From: Synergistaceae bacterium
GTDB taxonomy: Bacteria > Synergistota > Synergistia > Synergistales > Synergistaceae
NCBI GenBank assembly: GCA_012728235.1
Contig: JAAYFL010000055.1
Span: forward strand, 62,001-126,000
Length of the DNA stretch: 64,000 nucleotides
Reading direction: 5' to 3'
Below the pieces are notes generated by a model. That model searched no databases and was not told the DNA's origin. It worked only from the letters and a program-made list of their open reading frames with translations. Position 1 is the first letter of the stretch, and each line of letters starts with the position of its first letter. Below are positions 55,786 to 63,376 of this stretch, piece by piece. The position numbers were made by a program, and so were the translations under genes.

Positions 55786-55838
55786 GTATTTTCCACCTTT
55801 CTAGGCCTGATAAGATCTCAGCTCTTCAATTTAATATT

Positions 55839-55855
55839 AAAAATGGTCCATTTTT
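55839..55855. promoter_or_regulatory. Palindrome AAAAATGG-t-CCATTTTT upstream of ilvA, possible operator
   Basis: Eight-nt arms around one base, 54-70 nt before the ilvA start. The half-site GTCCATTTTT recurs exactly at 55871-55880, a 25-nt shift. No repressor gene is adjacent. Confidence 0.4.
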
Positions 55856-55887
55856 ATTGATTCTATTCCTGTCCATTTTTCGGTCAC

Positions 55888-56037
55888 CTATATTTGTCCC
55901 ATAAATGTCACTGTGGCGATCCCTATAGCAGTTACAGAAAGCCAGGTGATATTATTTACCTTACCAACTGCGTTTACCGAGGCTATTGCTGCCGTACCAA
56001 GTTCGTTTGTCTTAGTATTCATTATCAGATGAGCCAT
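55888..56037 (-). pseudogene. Fragment of a MATE-family efflux transporter
   Basis: A 49-codon open frame ending in a stop encodes MAHLIMNTKTNELGTAAIAS, then NAVGKVNNITWLSV and IGIATVTFMGQ. This follows the segment near the first membrane helices of MATE (Na+/drug) antiporters, where LGTxAIAAV...N....P..AI..A...F.GQN.GA is conserved. An intact gene would continue for about 380 residues; here a stop follows FMGQI directly. It sits about 100 nt upstream of ilvA on the same strand, so it is a truncated relic. Confidence 0.55.
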
Positions 56038-56904
56038 CGGTACTATGTGTCTTTTGTGTTATAAAAAAGTCGGACATAGGTCTTTTTGTGTAAGTCTCAT
56101 CATCAATAATATGTTTGATGATTATATTATCATTAAAATTAAAAATTATTAGTTTCTAAAAAATAGAAATTAAAGCAATAATCTCGTATTTTTTATATTT
56201 TCTTCTTTCAAGATTCGCTGAACATTAAAGGACGAAGAACGGAAGCTATCACATACATATTTATACATTTGCTTTGCCGCAGCCGAACAATTGTCAACAC
56301 CAACGGGAATGAAATAAATTCCAGGCTTCTTATCTATTCTGTTCAATACTAATCTCACCCTCGACTGGGCATATAAGTCCAAACATATTATTTTGTTTGA
56401 TAATATTTACTCTTTCATTTTATAAAATGTCATATGCGTTATTATAACTGTCTCCTAGGCACTCATTGTAAGTTAGATATCATAAATAATCATAAACATA
56501 CTATGTAATTCACTGCCAAAGACGTTATGTTGATATTTTAACGCTACAATATCGTTAATTATGTTTTCGTTTCCTTTTATGCAATTGTATTTTTTAGAGT
56601 TACCACCTTATGCACCAAACTATGTTTCAGTTCAATTAAAGCTACCGCATATTTGACATTTTTCTGTTTTTCTACACGCTTTAAGAGAGATGTTCCGCTG
56701 TCTTTTTTCGGTTCACCTTTGCTTCCTTTAATTCGTCTCCGAGAACCATTCAGTTCTTTACAATATTCAGTGTACAAAAAACGAATATCGCTAAACAACC
56801 CAAAAACACAACTCCCACATATAATACGTGTTTTTTAGTGAGGCTGTTTGCATGGAATTGTGATTTTAAAAATGAGATAAATAGAGAAGGTGAGTAAAAT
56901 ACAA
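56038..56904. other. Gene-poor spacer between the MATE relic and the tRNA cluster
   Basis: About 870 nt of AT-rich DNA. Two minus-strand open frames of 70 and 73 codons exist but lack ribosome sites and recognisable domains. A small inverted repeat (ATCATCAA / TTGATGAT, 56099-56122) is the only clear structure. It is probably decayed sequence. Confidence 0.5.
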
Positions 56905-56947
56905 ATAAAATAAAAAAACGGTTTGCAAGTAAATCCTGCGAACCGTT
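56905..56947 (-). terminator. Rho-independent terminator of the tRNA cluster
   Basis: Minus-strand stem AACGGTT / AACCGTT, extended by partial GC pairs, followed by TTTTTTTATTTTATT. It lies about 9 nt after the CCA of tRNA-Gly(GCC). Confidence 0.85.
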
Positions 56948-56955
56948 GCTATCAA

Positions 56956-57030
56956 TGGAGCGGAAGACGGGATTCGAACCCGCGACCCCAACCTTGGCAA
57001 GGTTGTGCTCTACCACTGAGCTACTTCCGC
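56956..57030 (-). tRNA. tRNA-Gly (anticodon GCC)
   Basis: 75-nt cloverleaf with encoded CCA. The acceptor is GCGGAAG/CTTCCGC, the anticodon loop is TTGCCAA, and the T-arm is GCGGG-TTCGAAT-CCCGT. It is last in the cluster Val-Asp-Phe-Gly. Its 3' part is repeated, in degraded form, 2.66 kb downstream at 54293. Confidence 0.97.
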
Positions 57031-57050
57031 AGTTATTTTTTTAAAATAAC

Positions 57051-57126
<76 letters not shown>

Positions 57127-57141
57127 ATCACAGATCTTAAA

Positions 57142-57218
<77 letters not shown>

Positions 57219-57235
57219 GCTTTAATCTGTGTCGT

Positions 57236-57310
57236 TGGTGGGCGGAATAGGTTTCGAACCTACGACCCCCTGCGTGTAAGGCAGGTGCTCTCCCGCTGAG
57301 CTATCCGCCC
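57236..57310 (-). tRNA. tRNA-Val (anticodon TAC)
   Basis: 75-nt cloverleaf with encoded CCA. The acceptor is GGGCGGA/TCCGCCC, the anticodon loop is CTTACAC, and the T-loop is TTCGAAA. First gene of the cluster. Confidence 0.97.
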
Positions 57311-57348
57311 GCTTCGCAATCCGTACTCCAACAGCGACAACGATAGTC

Positions 57349-57376
57349 ATTATAACGATTTTAAAAAACATGTCAA
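57349..57376 (-). promoter_or_regulatory. Strong promoter of the Val-Asp-Phe-Gly tRNA cluster
   Basis: Minus-strand TTGACA, 16 nt, TATAAT: a perfect match at both hexamers, about 38 nt before tRNA-Val. The cluster terminator lies after tRNA-Gly, so all four tRNAs form one transcript. Confidence 0.88.
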
Positions 57377-57412
57377 CCATTTTATATCGCTATTTCTTCT
57401 AAAAGGATTAAT

Positions 57413-58408
57413 TTAATCAGCATTAAGCTGTTTATCATACATTATTTCAGCCATTTCAGATATTGTTACAAGTTTTATCGGTAAATCTTCTTTTTTTTGA
57501 CTAAGCTTTTCAAGAAATCCTACAGTTGCGGGCCTAAAATGACAAATAACAACAGCATTTCCATTTTTAAGAGTAATATTCACAATCTCATCAAATCTGT
57601 CTTTAATGACCTTTTCATCAGCAACACCATCAAGGAAACCTCTGTTGATAAACGTCCTTATTTTTGCTTCCTTTGCCAAATCAAATGCAATACTTTTTGA
57701 AGATGTCCTACTGTCGATAAACATTTTATTTCTAGATTTTATTTCCTTGATTATAGGCATCATAAGTCGTTTATTAGAAGTAGTCAGAGACCCCCTATGG
57801 TTATTTAATCCAATAGCATCCGGCATCACTTCAAACACTTTAGAGATACGCTCTCTAATCTCTCCCTCTCCCATACCTTCTCCAATACTTCCCGGAGGAG
57901 GAGTTTTATCAGATATTGCCTGCATAGGATAATGCACAAGAAAAGGGATATTGTTGTTATTTGCAATTTTTACAAAATCCTCAGAATTTCTCTCGTAAGG
58001 AATTATGGCCCATGTTAAGGGTATATTTAGTACTGCTAATCTCCTTGCAAAATCAACGTTGTATCCACCATCATCAACTATAATCGCAAGTATGTTTTTT
58101 TCTTCTATTTTATCTTTTTCTATAAATTTAGTCTCAGATTCTAACGTTTCTTCAGCTTCAAACTTTGCTTTCTCTTTATTAGTATTAATTTCCTCAACAT
58201 ATCTACTCAGATCTTCTCTTTTTTGCTGAGTTTTTATTACGCTAATTGCATCATTCATAATAAAATAAAAAACTTGAGGCTTGAATTTGTATAGTGCCAG
58301 AGAAACCATAAACATCGCCAACACAAACAGTGCTACAATTTTTAATAAAAAAAAGGATATTTGTTTTTTATTATTACGTCTATTGTGAATTTCCCTGCGA
58401 CTTACCAT
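57413..58408 (-). CDS. Divergent polysaccharide deacetylase family protein (YibQ-like)
   Basis: 331 aa: an N-terminal membrane helix (about residues 19-42), a charged coiled region, and a C-terminal divergent polysaccharide-deacetylase (NodB-like) barrel. Family signs are ILAIIVDDGGYNVDFARRLA, PLTWAIIPYERNS, PFLVHYPMQA and IGLNNHRGSLTTSN. YibQ-like proteins often sit beside EnvC-type murein hydrolase activators and S41 proteases, exactly as here, so a cell-envelope role is likely; the substrate is unknown. The ATG follows the ctp stop by 1 nt. Confidence 0.88.
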   Translation of the reverse strand: MVSRREIHNRRNNKKQISFFLLKIVALFVLAMFMVSLALYKFKPQVFYFIMNDAISVIKTQQKREDLSRYVEEINTNKEKAKFEAEETLESETKFIEKDKIEEKNILAIIVDDGGYNVDFARRLAVLNIPLTWAIIPYERNSEDFVKIANNNNIPFLVHYPMQAISDKTPPPGSIGEGMGEGEIRERISKVFEVMPDAIGLNNHRGSLTTSNKRLMMPIIKEIKSRNKMFIDSRTSSKSIAFDLAKEAKIRTFINRGFLDGVADEKVIKDRFDEIVNITLKNGNAVVICHFRPATVGFLEKLSQKKEDLPIKLVTISEMAEIMYDKQLNAD

Positions 58409-58409
58409 T

Positions 58410-59609
58410 TTACTTGCCGTTTACTTTAGTTTTTAATACAGATAGAGCTTTTTGCAATTGTACATCTTCCTTCTTATTTTTCTTTGGCTCACCTGCTATT
58501 TTAATGTCAGGTTCTAACCCTTTTTGGTCAATTACAAAACCAGATGGCGTGTGATAACGGGCAATAGTTATATAAACTCCAGATTTATCAGGCAAATTAA
58601 AAAGTGTTTGAACTGATCCTTTACCAAAAGTTTTTGTTCCAACAATCGTTCCTCTCTTGTTGTCTTTTATTGTGCCGGCCAATATTTCAGATGCACTAGC
58701 ACTTCCTTCGTTAACAAGCACCACAAGAGGAAGTGTTGTAGATTTACCTTTGTCTGCATAGATTGTTTCATTCGCCTTTTCAAAACGCCCTCTCATTCCA
58801 ACAACGGGGCCTCCGTTCTGAAATTGTGATGCCACGTTAATACAAGTATCAAGTAGACCACCAGGATTATTGCGTAAGTCAAGCAATATGCCCTTCGCTT
58901 TTTTTGAATTTGCAAGTTTTATTGCTTCTTCCATCTCTTTGTCAGTCTTCATATTAAACTGATTGAGTTTTATATAAGCAATATCTTCTATCATTTCCGT
59001 ACGTACAGATTTTATTTTTATTATTTCTCTGGTTATTGTAAAAGGAATTAAAGCATCTTTCCCCTTTCTCCTTACCCAGATTTTCACCTCTGTGTTGGCT
59101 GGACCTCTTAAAAGCTTAACTACTTCATCACTTGGCAAACCATAAACGTTTTTTTCATCCACTTTAATAATTTCATCAAGAGGTTTGACCCCTGCCTTGT
59201 CCGCAGGTGTATTTTCGATAGGTGCGATTACAGTAGTATGCCCATCTTTTGTTGTTATATATATGCCGAGACCACCATATTCACCCTCTATTTCAACCTG
59301 TTCATCTGCAAGTGCTTTTGGATCAACAAAACGAGTGAATGGGTCTCCCACCGAGGCTACCAATCCTTTTACTGCCCCATAGTACATTTTGTCATTATCA
59401 ATTTTTCCAGCTTTATCGCCATCAATTTGATATGTTTCAAGAGCTATCTTTACTTTTTTAATAATTGCTAGCTGTTGAGAGGTAAATGGCAACCCCATCC
59501 CCCAATCAGAACTAACAGCTTGTGGAATAATATATAAAGAAACCGATATTAAAATACCAATAAATATTCCTATTAATATATCTCTTATTCTTTTACTCAT
59601 TTTCTTCAC
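58410..59609 (-). CDS. Carboxy-terminal processing serine protease, S41 family (CtpA)
   Basis: 399 aa exported protease: an N-terminal membrane helix, a PDZ domain (about residues 95-175; YGGLGIYITTKDGHTTVIAP), and an S41 catalytic domain. NEGSASASEILAG has the nucleophilic Ser, and TKTFGKGSVQTLFNLP has the Lys. Such proteases control peptidoglycan hydrolases or process secreted proteins. The start is GTG at 59609; the next ATG three codons on is an alternative. It lies after the EnvC-like gene, in an ftsE-ftsX-envC-ctp-yibQ unit. Confidence 0.93.
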   Translation of the reverse strand: MKKMSKRIRDILIGIFIGILISVSLYIIPQAVSSDWGMGLPFTSQQLAIIKKVKIALETYQIDGDKAGKIDNDKMYYGAVKGLVASVGDPFTRFVDPKALADEQVEIEGEYGGLGIYITTKDGHTTVIAPIENTPADKAGVKPLDEIIKVDEKNVYGLPSDEVVKLLRGPANTEVKIWVRRKGKDALIPFTITREIIKIKSVRTEMIEDIAYIKLNQFNMKTDKEMEEAIKLANSKKAKGILLDLRNNPGGLLDTCINVASQFQNGGPVVGMRGRFEKANETIYADKGKSTTLPLVVLVNEGSASASEILAGTIKDNKRGTIVGTKTFGKGSVQTLFNLPDKSGVYITIARYHTPSGFVIDQKGLEPDIKIAGEPKKNKKEDVQLQKALSVLKTKVNGK

Positions 59610-59627
59610 AAACCTTCCATTTTCTTT

Positions 59628-60836
59628 TTACTGGAGATAACGCATTGGGTTCACTGCATTTCCGTTTACTCTAACTTCAAAATGAAGATGATTGCCTGTT
59701 GTGACCCCAGTAGAGCCTACTCTTCCTATTAGTGATCCCCTTGTAACCTTTGCATTCTCTTCGCATTCTATAGATGAAAGGTGAGCGTATACGGTAGTTA
59801 GGTTAGCACCGTGATCAATAATAATGACTTGTCCATAACCCCTCATCCAACCGGTATATAATATTTCTCCACTATCAGCAGCTACAACAGCTGTTCCATG
59901 TGGAGCTGCAATATCAAGCCCCGTATGGGTAATTTTGGTTTTAAAAACCGGATGAACTCGTGTGCCAAAAGTACTTGTTATTGTTCCTTGGGTTGGCATA
60001 GCCAAACGACCACCTCTGTAATATACAACTTCCTTCTTTTCCGGAAATCTTTTTTTATTTAAAGCTATTTTTTCTGCCAACAGCCTTTTTATTGTACTTT
60101 GTAACTCCGCTGAGGCTTTCATCAATTCCTTCTGCTCAGCCATAAATAGAGATTTATTTTTACGAACTTTCGCCAAAAGAGCATTTCTATCATTTGCAGC
60201 TCCATCAAGTTCTTTCTTTTTTGTGGCTAAAGACAGTCTTTCCTGTTCTCTTTTTTTATGTTCTGCCTCCAACTTCTCCTTTGCATCCGAGAGACGTTTT
60301 TTTTCTTCTTGTAGTTCATTTATTAGCTCTTTATCTTGATCTGCTATTTTTCCCAATAAATAACTTGTGTTAAGAGCTTCTTCCGCTCCCTGTGAAGATA
60401 AAAGCAAGTTAAATTCAGTAATACCTCCATATTTATAAATACTAACGAGTCGTTCTGACAGTAAAAACTGTGTACGCTTTATCTTATTGTCAGTTTCTAC
60501 TATGTCATTTGTAAGTTGTGTTATATTATTACTTATTTTTTTTATATTAAGGCTTACTATATTAACTTTTTGTTGTGTAAGAGTTATTTTCTGACTAAGA
60601 TCTTGTATCTGCCTAGAAACGCTCTTTTCTTGTGCTTGAGCTTGAGAAAGCTTTTTTTTAGTATCTGTAATTTGTTTCTGTATTTTTTGATATTCTAATT
60701 CTTGTTTTTTAATTTTTTCATCCAGATTACTTGTATCTGATGCATGTGTGACAGATACAACACAAAAAATTACAGATACAATTATCATTAAATATATTTG
60801 CTGTTTTAATCCTAACTCAACCTTGTTTTTTATCAT
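59628..60836 (-). CDS. EnvC-like murein hydrolase activator (coiled coil + M23 LytM domain)
   Basis: 402 aa: a signal-anchor helix, a ~220-residue coiled coil (LDEKIKKQELEYQKIQKQIT; ELQEEKKRLSDAKEKLEAEH), then a C-terminal LytM/M23 domain (THTGLDIAAPHGTAVVAADS; TGNHLHFEVRVNG). The zinc ligands H-x3-D and H-x-H are present, so it may be an active endopeptidase. EnvC-type proteins are recruited by FtsEX to activate septal wall splitting, and ftsE-ftsX lie directly upstream. The ATG has GAGGG. Confidence 0.92.
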   Translation of the reverse strand: MIKNKVELGLKQQIYLMIIVSVIFCVVSVTHASDTSNLDEKIKKQELEYQKIQKQITDTKKKLSQAQAQEKSVSRQIQDLSQKITLTQQKVNIVSLNIKKISNNITQLTNDIVETDNKIKRTQFLLSERLVSIYKYGGITEFNLLLSSQGAEEALNTSYLLGKIADQDKELINELQEEKKRLSDAKEKLEAEHKKREQERLSLATKKKELDGAANDRNALLAKVRKNKSLFMAEQKELMKASAELQSTIKRLLAEKIALNKKRFPEKKEVVYYRGGRLAMPTQGTITSTFGTRVHPVFKTKITHTGLDIAAPHGTAVVAADSGEILYTGWMRGYGQVIIIDHGANLTTVYAHLSSIECEENAKVTRGSLIGRVGSTGVTTGNHLHFEVRVNGNAVNPMRYLQ

Positions 60837-60852
60837 TTTTCCCTCATCGTTC

Positions 60853-61737
60853 TTATAAAGGTTTTGAAGCCCTGCTCACAAAACTTTGTGCTGCAAACAT
60901 ACCAGATAAAAAACTTATAAGGCTGCCGCACGTTATGAGCATAAATGCGAGCTTAAAGATTAAAGTTTTAGACTCTATAAAAGGTAAAAAAGGCATCATG
61001 TCTTTTAAACCTGAAATAGCTGAATAATATGTCGCGCCAATCAATAAAGTTGATATTGCTGCTCCTGTAAATCCAAGTACAACAGCTTGAATTATAAATG
61101 GCATCATGACATAGGTTGGAGTTGCTCCTACTCTAAGCATAACGCTTATTTCGTTTTCTCTAGAATAGACAGATATTCTAATTGTATTAAACAACACTAC
61201 ACCGCTTGCAGCTATCGCCATAAACAATAAAATCCACGAAAATCTTTCAACAAAATTTGAAACTCTTGTTAGCTTCTCAGCTACCCGCCCGGCAAATACA
61301 ACATCTTCTATCTCAGAAATTGCCACGAGCATTTTTGCCGTATCAGAAACTTGTGCAGCTTTACCCACTTTTATCTCAATACTGGCTGGAAGGGGATTCT
61401 CTCCCAGAAGGCTTACCGCTTTTGCTTGATCGCCTACTCTTGCACGCAATTTTTCCAGAGCCATTTCTTTTGTTATTATTTTAACCTCTTTTACTTCAGG
61501 CATTTTCTTTATTAGCTTTGCTATTTCTTCTATATCTGCCTTTGGAACAACATAAGCTGTTATAGTAAGCTGGTTCTCCATCATTACCACAATATTTTTA
61601 ACGTTTAGAACAAAAAGTGTACTTATACCAACTACAAAAAAAACAGCCATAGCTGTAAAAATCGTCAAAAAGCTCATGCCTAAATGTCGGATTACAAGAC
61701 GAAAACCATCCCTCAAAACATACTTAAAGAGCGACAT
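60853..61737 (-). CDS. ftsX: Cell division ABC transporter-like permease FtsX
   Basis: Membrane partner of FtsE. It has an N-terminal helix (LTIFTAMAVFFVVGISTLFV), an extracytoplasmic loop (MENQLTITAYVVPKADIEEI; EDVVFAGRVAEKLTRV) and three further helices in a FtsX-type core (ISVYSRENEISVMLRVGATP). I chose the ATG at 61737 (294 aa), 11 nt after GGAGG. Other ATGs at 61746 and 61764 are less well placed. It overlaps ftsE by 14 nt. It passes the ATPase signal to the EnvC-like protein encoded next. Confidence 0.92.
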   Translation of the reverse strand: MSLFKYVLRDGFRLVIRHLGMSFLTIFTAMAVFFVVGISTLFVLNVKNIVVMMENQLTITAYVVPKADIEEIAKLIKKMPEVKEVKIITKEMALEKLRARVGDQAKAVSLLGENPLPASIEIKVGKAAQVSDTAKMLVAISEIEDVVFAGRVAEKLTRVSNFVERFSWILLFMAIAASGVVLFNTIRISVYSRENEISVMLRVGATPTYVMMPFIIQAVVLGFTGAAISTLLIGATYYSAISGLKDMMPFLPFIESKTLIFKLAFMLITCGSLISFLSGMFAAQSFVSRASKPL

Positions 61738-62419
61738 TTGCTTCATAGCCTCCCTGTTTTTCATCACGTACAATTCTTCCCTTGTGAATCTCTACTACTC
61801 TATTTCTGTATGTATTAACCAAATAGTCATTGTGCGTAGCCATTAAGACGGTTGTTCCAGCAGCATTAATGCTAAGCAATAGTTGCATTATTTCATCAGC
61901 AGTGCAGTTATCTAGATTCCCTGTCGGTTCGTCTGCAAGCAAAAGAGAAGGAACATTTACAATCGCACGTGCAATTACTAAGCGTTGCTGCTCTCCACCT
62001 GAAAGCTGTGGTGGATAGAGATTACGTCTACGCCAAATTCCAACAGTTTTTAAAACGTCTGCTACTCTAGTCGCTATTTCTTTGGGCTTACACCCTATCA
62101 CTTCTAAGACAAAAGCTACGTTCTCAAATACAGTTAGATTGGGTAAAAGCATAAAGTCTTGGAACACCACGCCTATATCTCTTCTAAATAGAGATAGTTG
62201 ATGGTTACTAATCTTACGCAAGACATTGCCATTTACGCTAATGTGCCCACGAGAAGGCACAACTCCTCTCATAATACATCTCATCAGGGTGGTTTTACCT
62301 GACCCTGTTTCACCGACTAAATAGACAAATTCTCCTCTATCAACCTGAAGGTATATATCTTCAAGTGCCACGATATCCGGCTCATAAATTTTTGTTACTC
62401 CGGAAAAATGTATATCCAT
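61724..62419 (-). CDS. ftsE: Cell division ATP-binding protein FtsE
   Basis: ABC ATPase of the FtsEX complex. It has Walker [12 protein letters not shown]-loop [16 protein letters not shown], signature [14 protein letters not shown], Walker [13 protein letters not shown] and the H-loop ATHNDYLV. The length of 231 aa is normal. AGGAGG lies 12 nt before the ATG. It is first of the ftsE-ftsX-envC-ctp-yibQ set. Confidence 0.95.
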   Translation of the reverse strand: MDIHFSGVTKIYEPDIVALEDIYLQVDRGEFVYLVGETGSGKTTLMRCIMRGVVPSRGHISVNGNVLRKISNHQLSLFRRDIGVVFQDFMLLPNLTVFENVAFVLEVIGCKPKEIATRVADVLKTVGIWRRRNLYPPQLSGGEQQRLVIARAIVNVPSLLLADEPTGNLDNCTADEIMQLLLSINAAGTTVLMATHNDYLVNTYRNRVVEIHKGRIVRDEKQGGYEANVAL

Positions 62420-62428
62420 TACAATAAA

Positions 62429-63376
62429 TTACCTCCTGCGAAGTGCCCAAACTTGAGATGCTGCATTTACTATTTCCTTCCAAGTCAAACCATAATATTC
62501 TCTTAACTCTTCCGGATGTCCGCTGTTCACATATTGATCATCTACAGCAACAAAACGAACCGGGATAGGATATGTTCTACAAAGACATTCTGAAACAGCA
62601 CTACATAACCCACCCACTAAATTGTGTTCCTCAGCAACGACGCAACATCCTGTTTTTCTGACAGAAGACAGAAGTTGCTGTTCTGGGAAGGGCTTTATGC
62701 TGTAACAATCAATAATCTCAATGCTAATTCCCTGTTTTTCGAGTGTATCTACTGCCTCTAAGGCCTCAGACACCATAGTCCCGCATGTGAAAATTGTAAC
62801 ATCAGTTCCGTGTTTAATTATACGGGCCCCGCTCGAATTAGATGGCTCAATAAGAGTGTCCTCTAAAATAGTATATTTCTCGTTGCTGAGACGTAAAAAA
62901 GATGGGAATGGAGATGATATGCACGACTCAACAACACTTACAAGAGTATCTTTATCAGATGGCACGAATACGTTCATATTTGACAACAGTCTCATAAGAG
63001 CCACATCTTGTAAAATATTATGTGAAACTCCTTCATCTCCTCCTGACAACCCACCGTTGATTATTACAAGAGTGACAGGAAATGGAGCTATTGTCAAAGC
63101 ATCACGTATCTGCTTATAGGTCCATAAAAAAGAGGAAAATGTATCGGATATAATCCAAGGCCTTTTCCCCGCCAAGGCTAGGCCTGCAGCATTATTTACC
63201 AGATTAAACTCGCCTACAATTGGAGCAAAAACTTTATCTTTAGGCAGATTCTTCAAGAGAGCTGTCTTTTTTATACTTTCTGTTGGCAAGACAATAAAAT
63301 CATCTCGTTTCACTGCATATTTAGGCAAAATATCACAAAAAATCTCCCATGTGCTCTCTAATTTATTGTTTTTCAT
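62429..63376 (-). CDS. Transketolase C-terminal subunit (pyrimidine-binding and C domains)
   Basis: In many anaerobes transketolase is made as two proteins; this 315-aa one corresponds to the C-terminal half. VGEFNLVNNAAGLALAGKRP contains the catalytic-Glu segment (usual EQNM is EFNL here). INGGLSGGDEGVSHNILQDV has the GxDGxxHQ-like loop (Q changed to N). The C-terminal domain is VTIFTCGTMVSEALEAVDTL. The ATG follows GGAGGTGGAAA and overlaps the N-subunit gene by 14 nt. The catalytic Glu is kept, but its partner is unusual (see next). Confidence 0.85.
   Translation of the reverse strand: MKNNKLESTWEIFCDILPKYAVKRDDFIVLPTESIKKTALLKNLPKDKVFAPIVGEFNLVNNAAGLALAGKRPWIISDTFSSFLWTYKQIRDALTIAPFPVTLVIINGGLSGGDEGVSHNILQDVALMRLLSNMNVFVPSDKDTLVSVVESCISSPFPSFLRLSNEKYTILEDTLIEPSNSSGARIIKHGTDVTIFTCGTMVSEALEAVDTLEKQGISIEIIDCYSIKPFPEQQLLSSVRKTGCCVVAEEHNLVGGLCSAVSECLCRTYPIPVRFVAVDDQYVNSGHPEELREYYGLTWKEIVNAASQVWALRRR

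Larger units (their letters stand above)
54293..57004. mobile_element. Candidate remnant of a tRNA-Gly-integrated island carrying ilvA
   Basis: The segment is bounded on the right by the intact tRNA-Gly(GCC) and on the left by its degenerate 3' copy as a direct repeat, the layout of attL/attR after site-specific integration into a tRNA 3' end. Inside are a threonine ammonia-lyase gene that looks GC-richer than its neighbours, a MATE transporter fragment and about 900 nt of gene-poor DNA. No integrase, transposase or inverted-repeat ends are seen. If it was an element it has lost its mobility genes. This is inference. Confidence 0.4.

Noticed and set aside
56170-56382. 70-codon minus-strand open frame
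   Set aside because: No ribosome site, starts only at TTG, no recognisable domain; it lies in decayed DNA.
56577-56798. 73-codon minus-strand open frame before the tRNA terminator
   Set aside because: Basic, low-information sequence with no ribosome site or known family; treated as non-coding.
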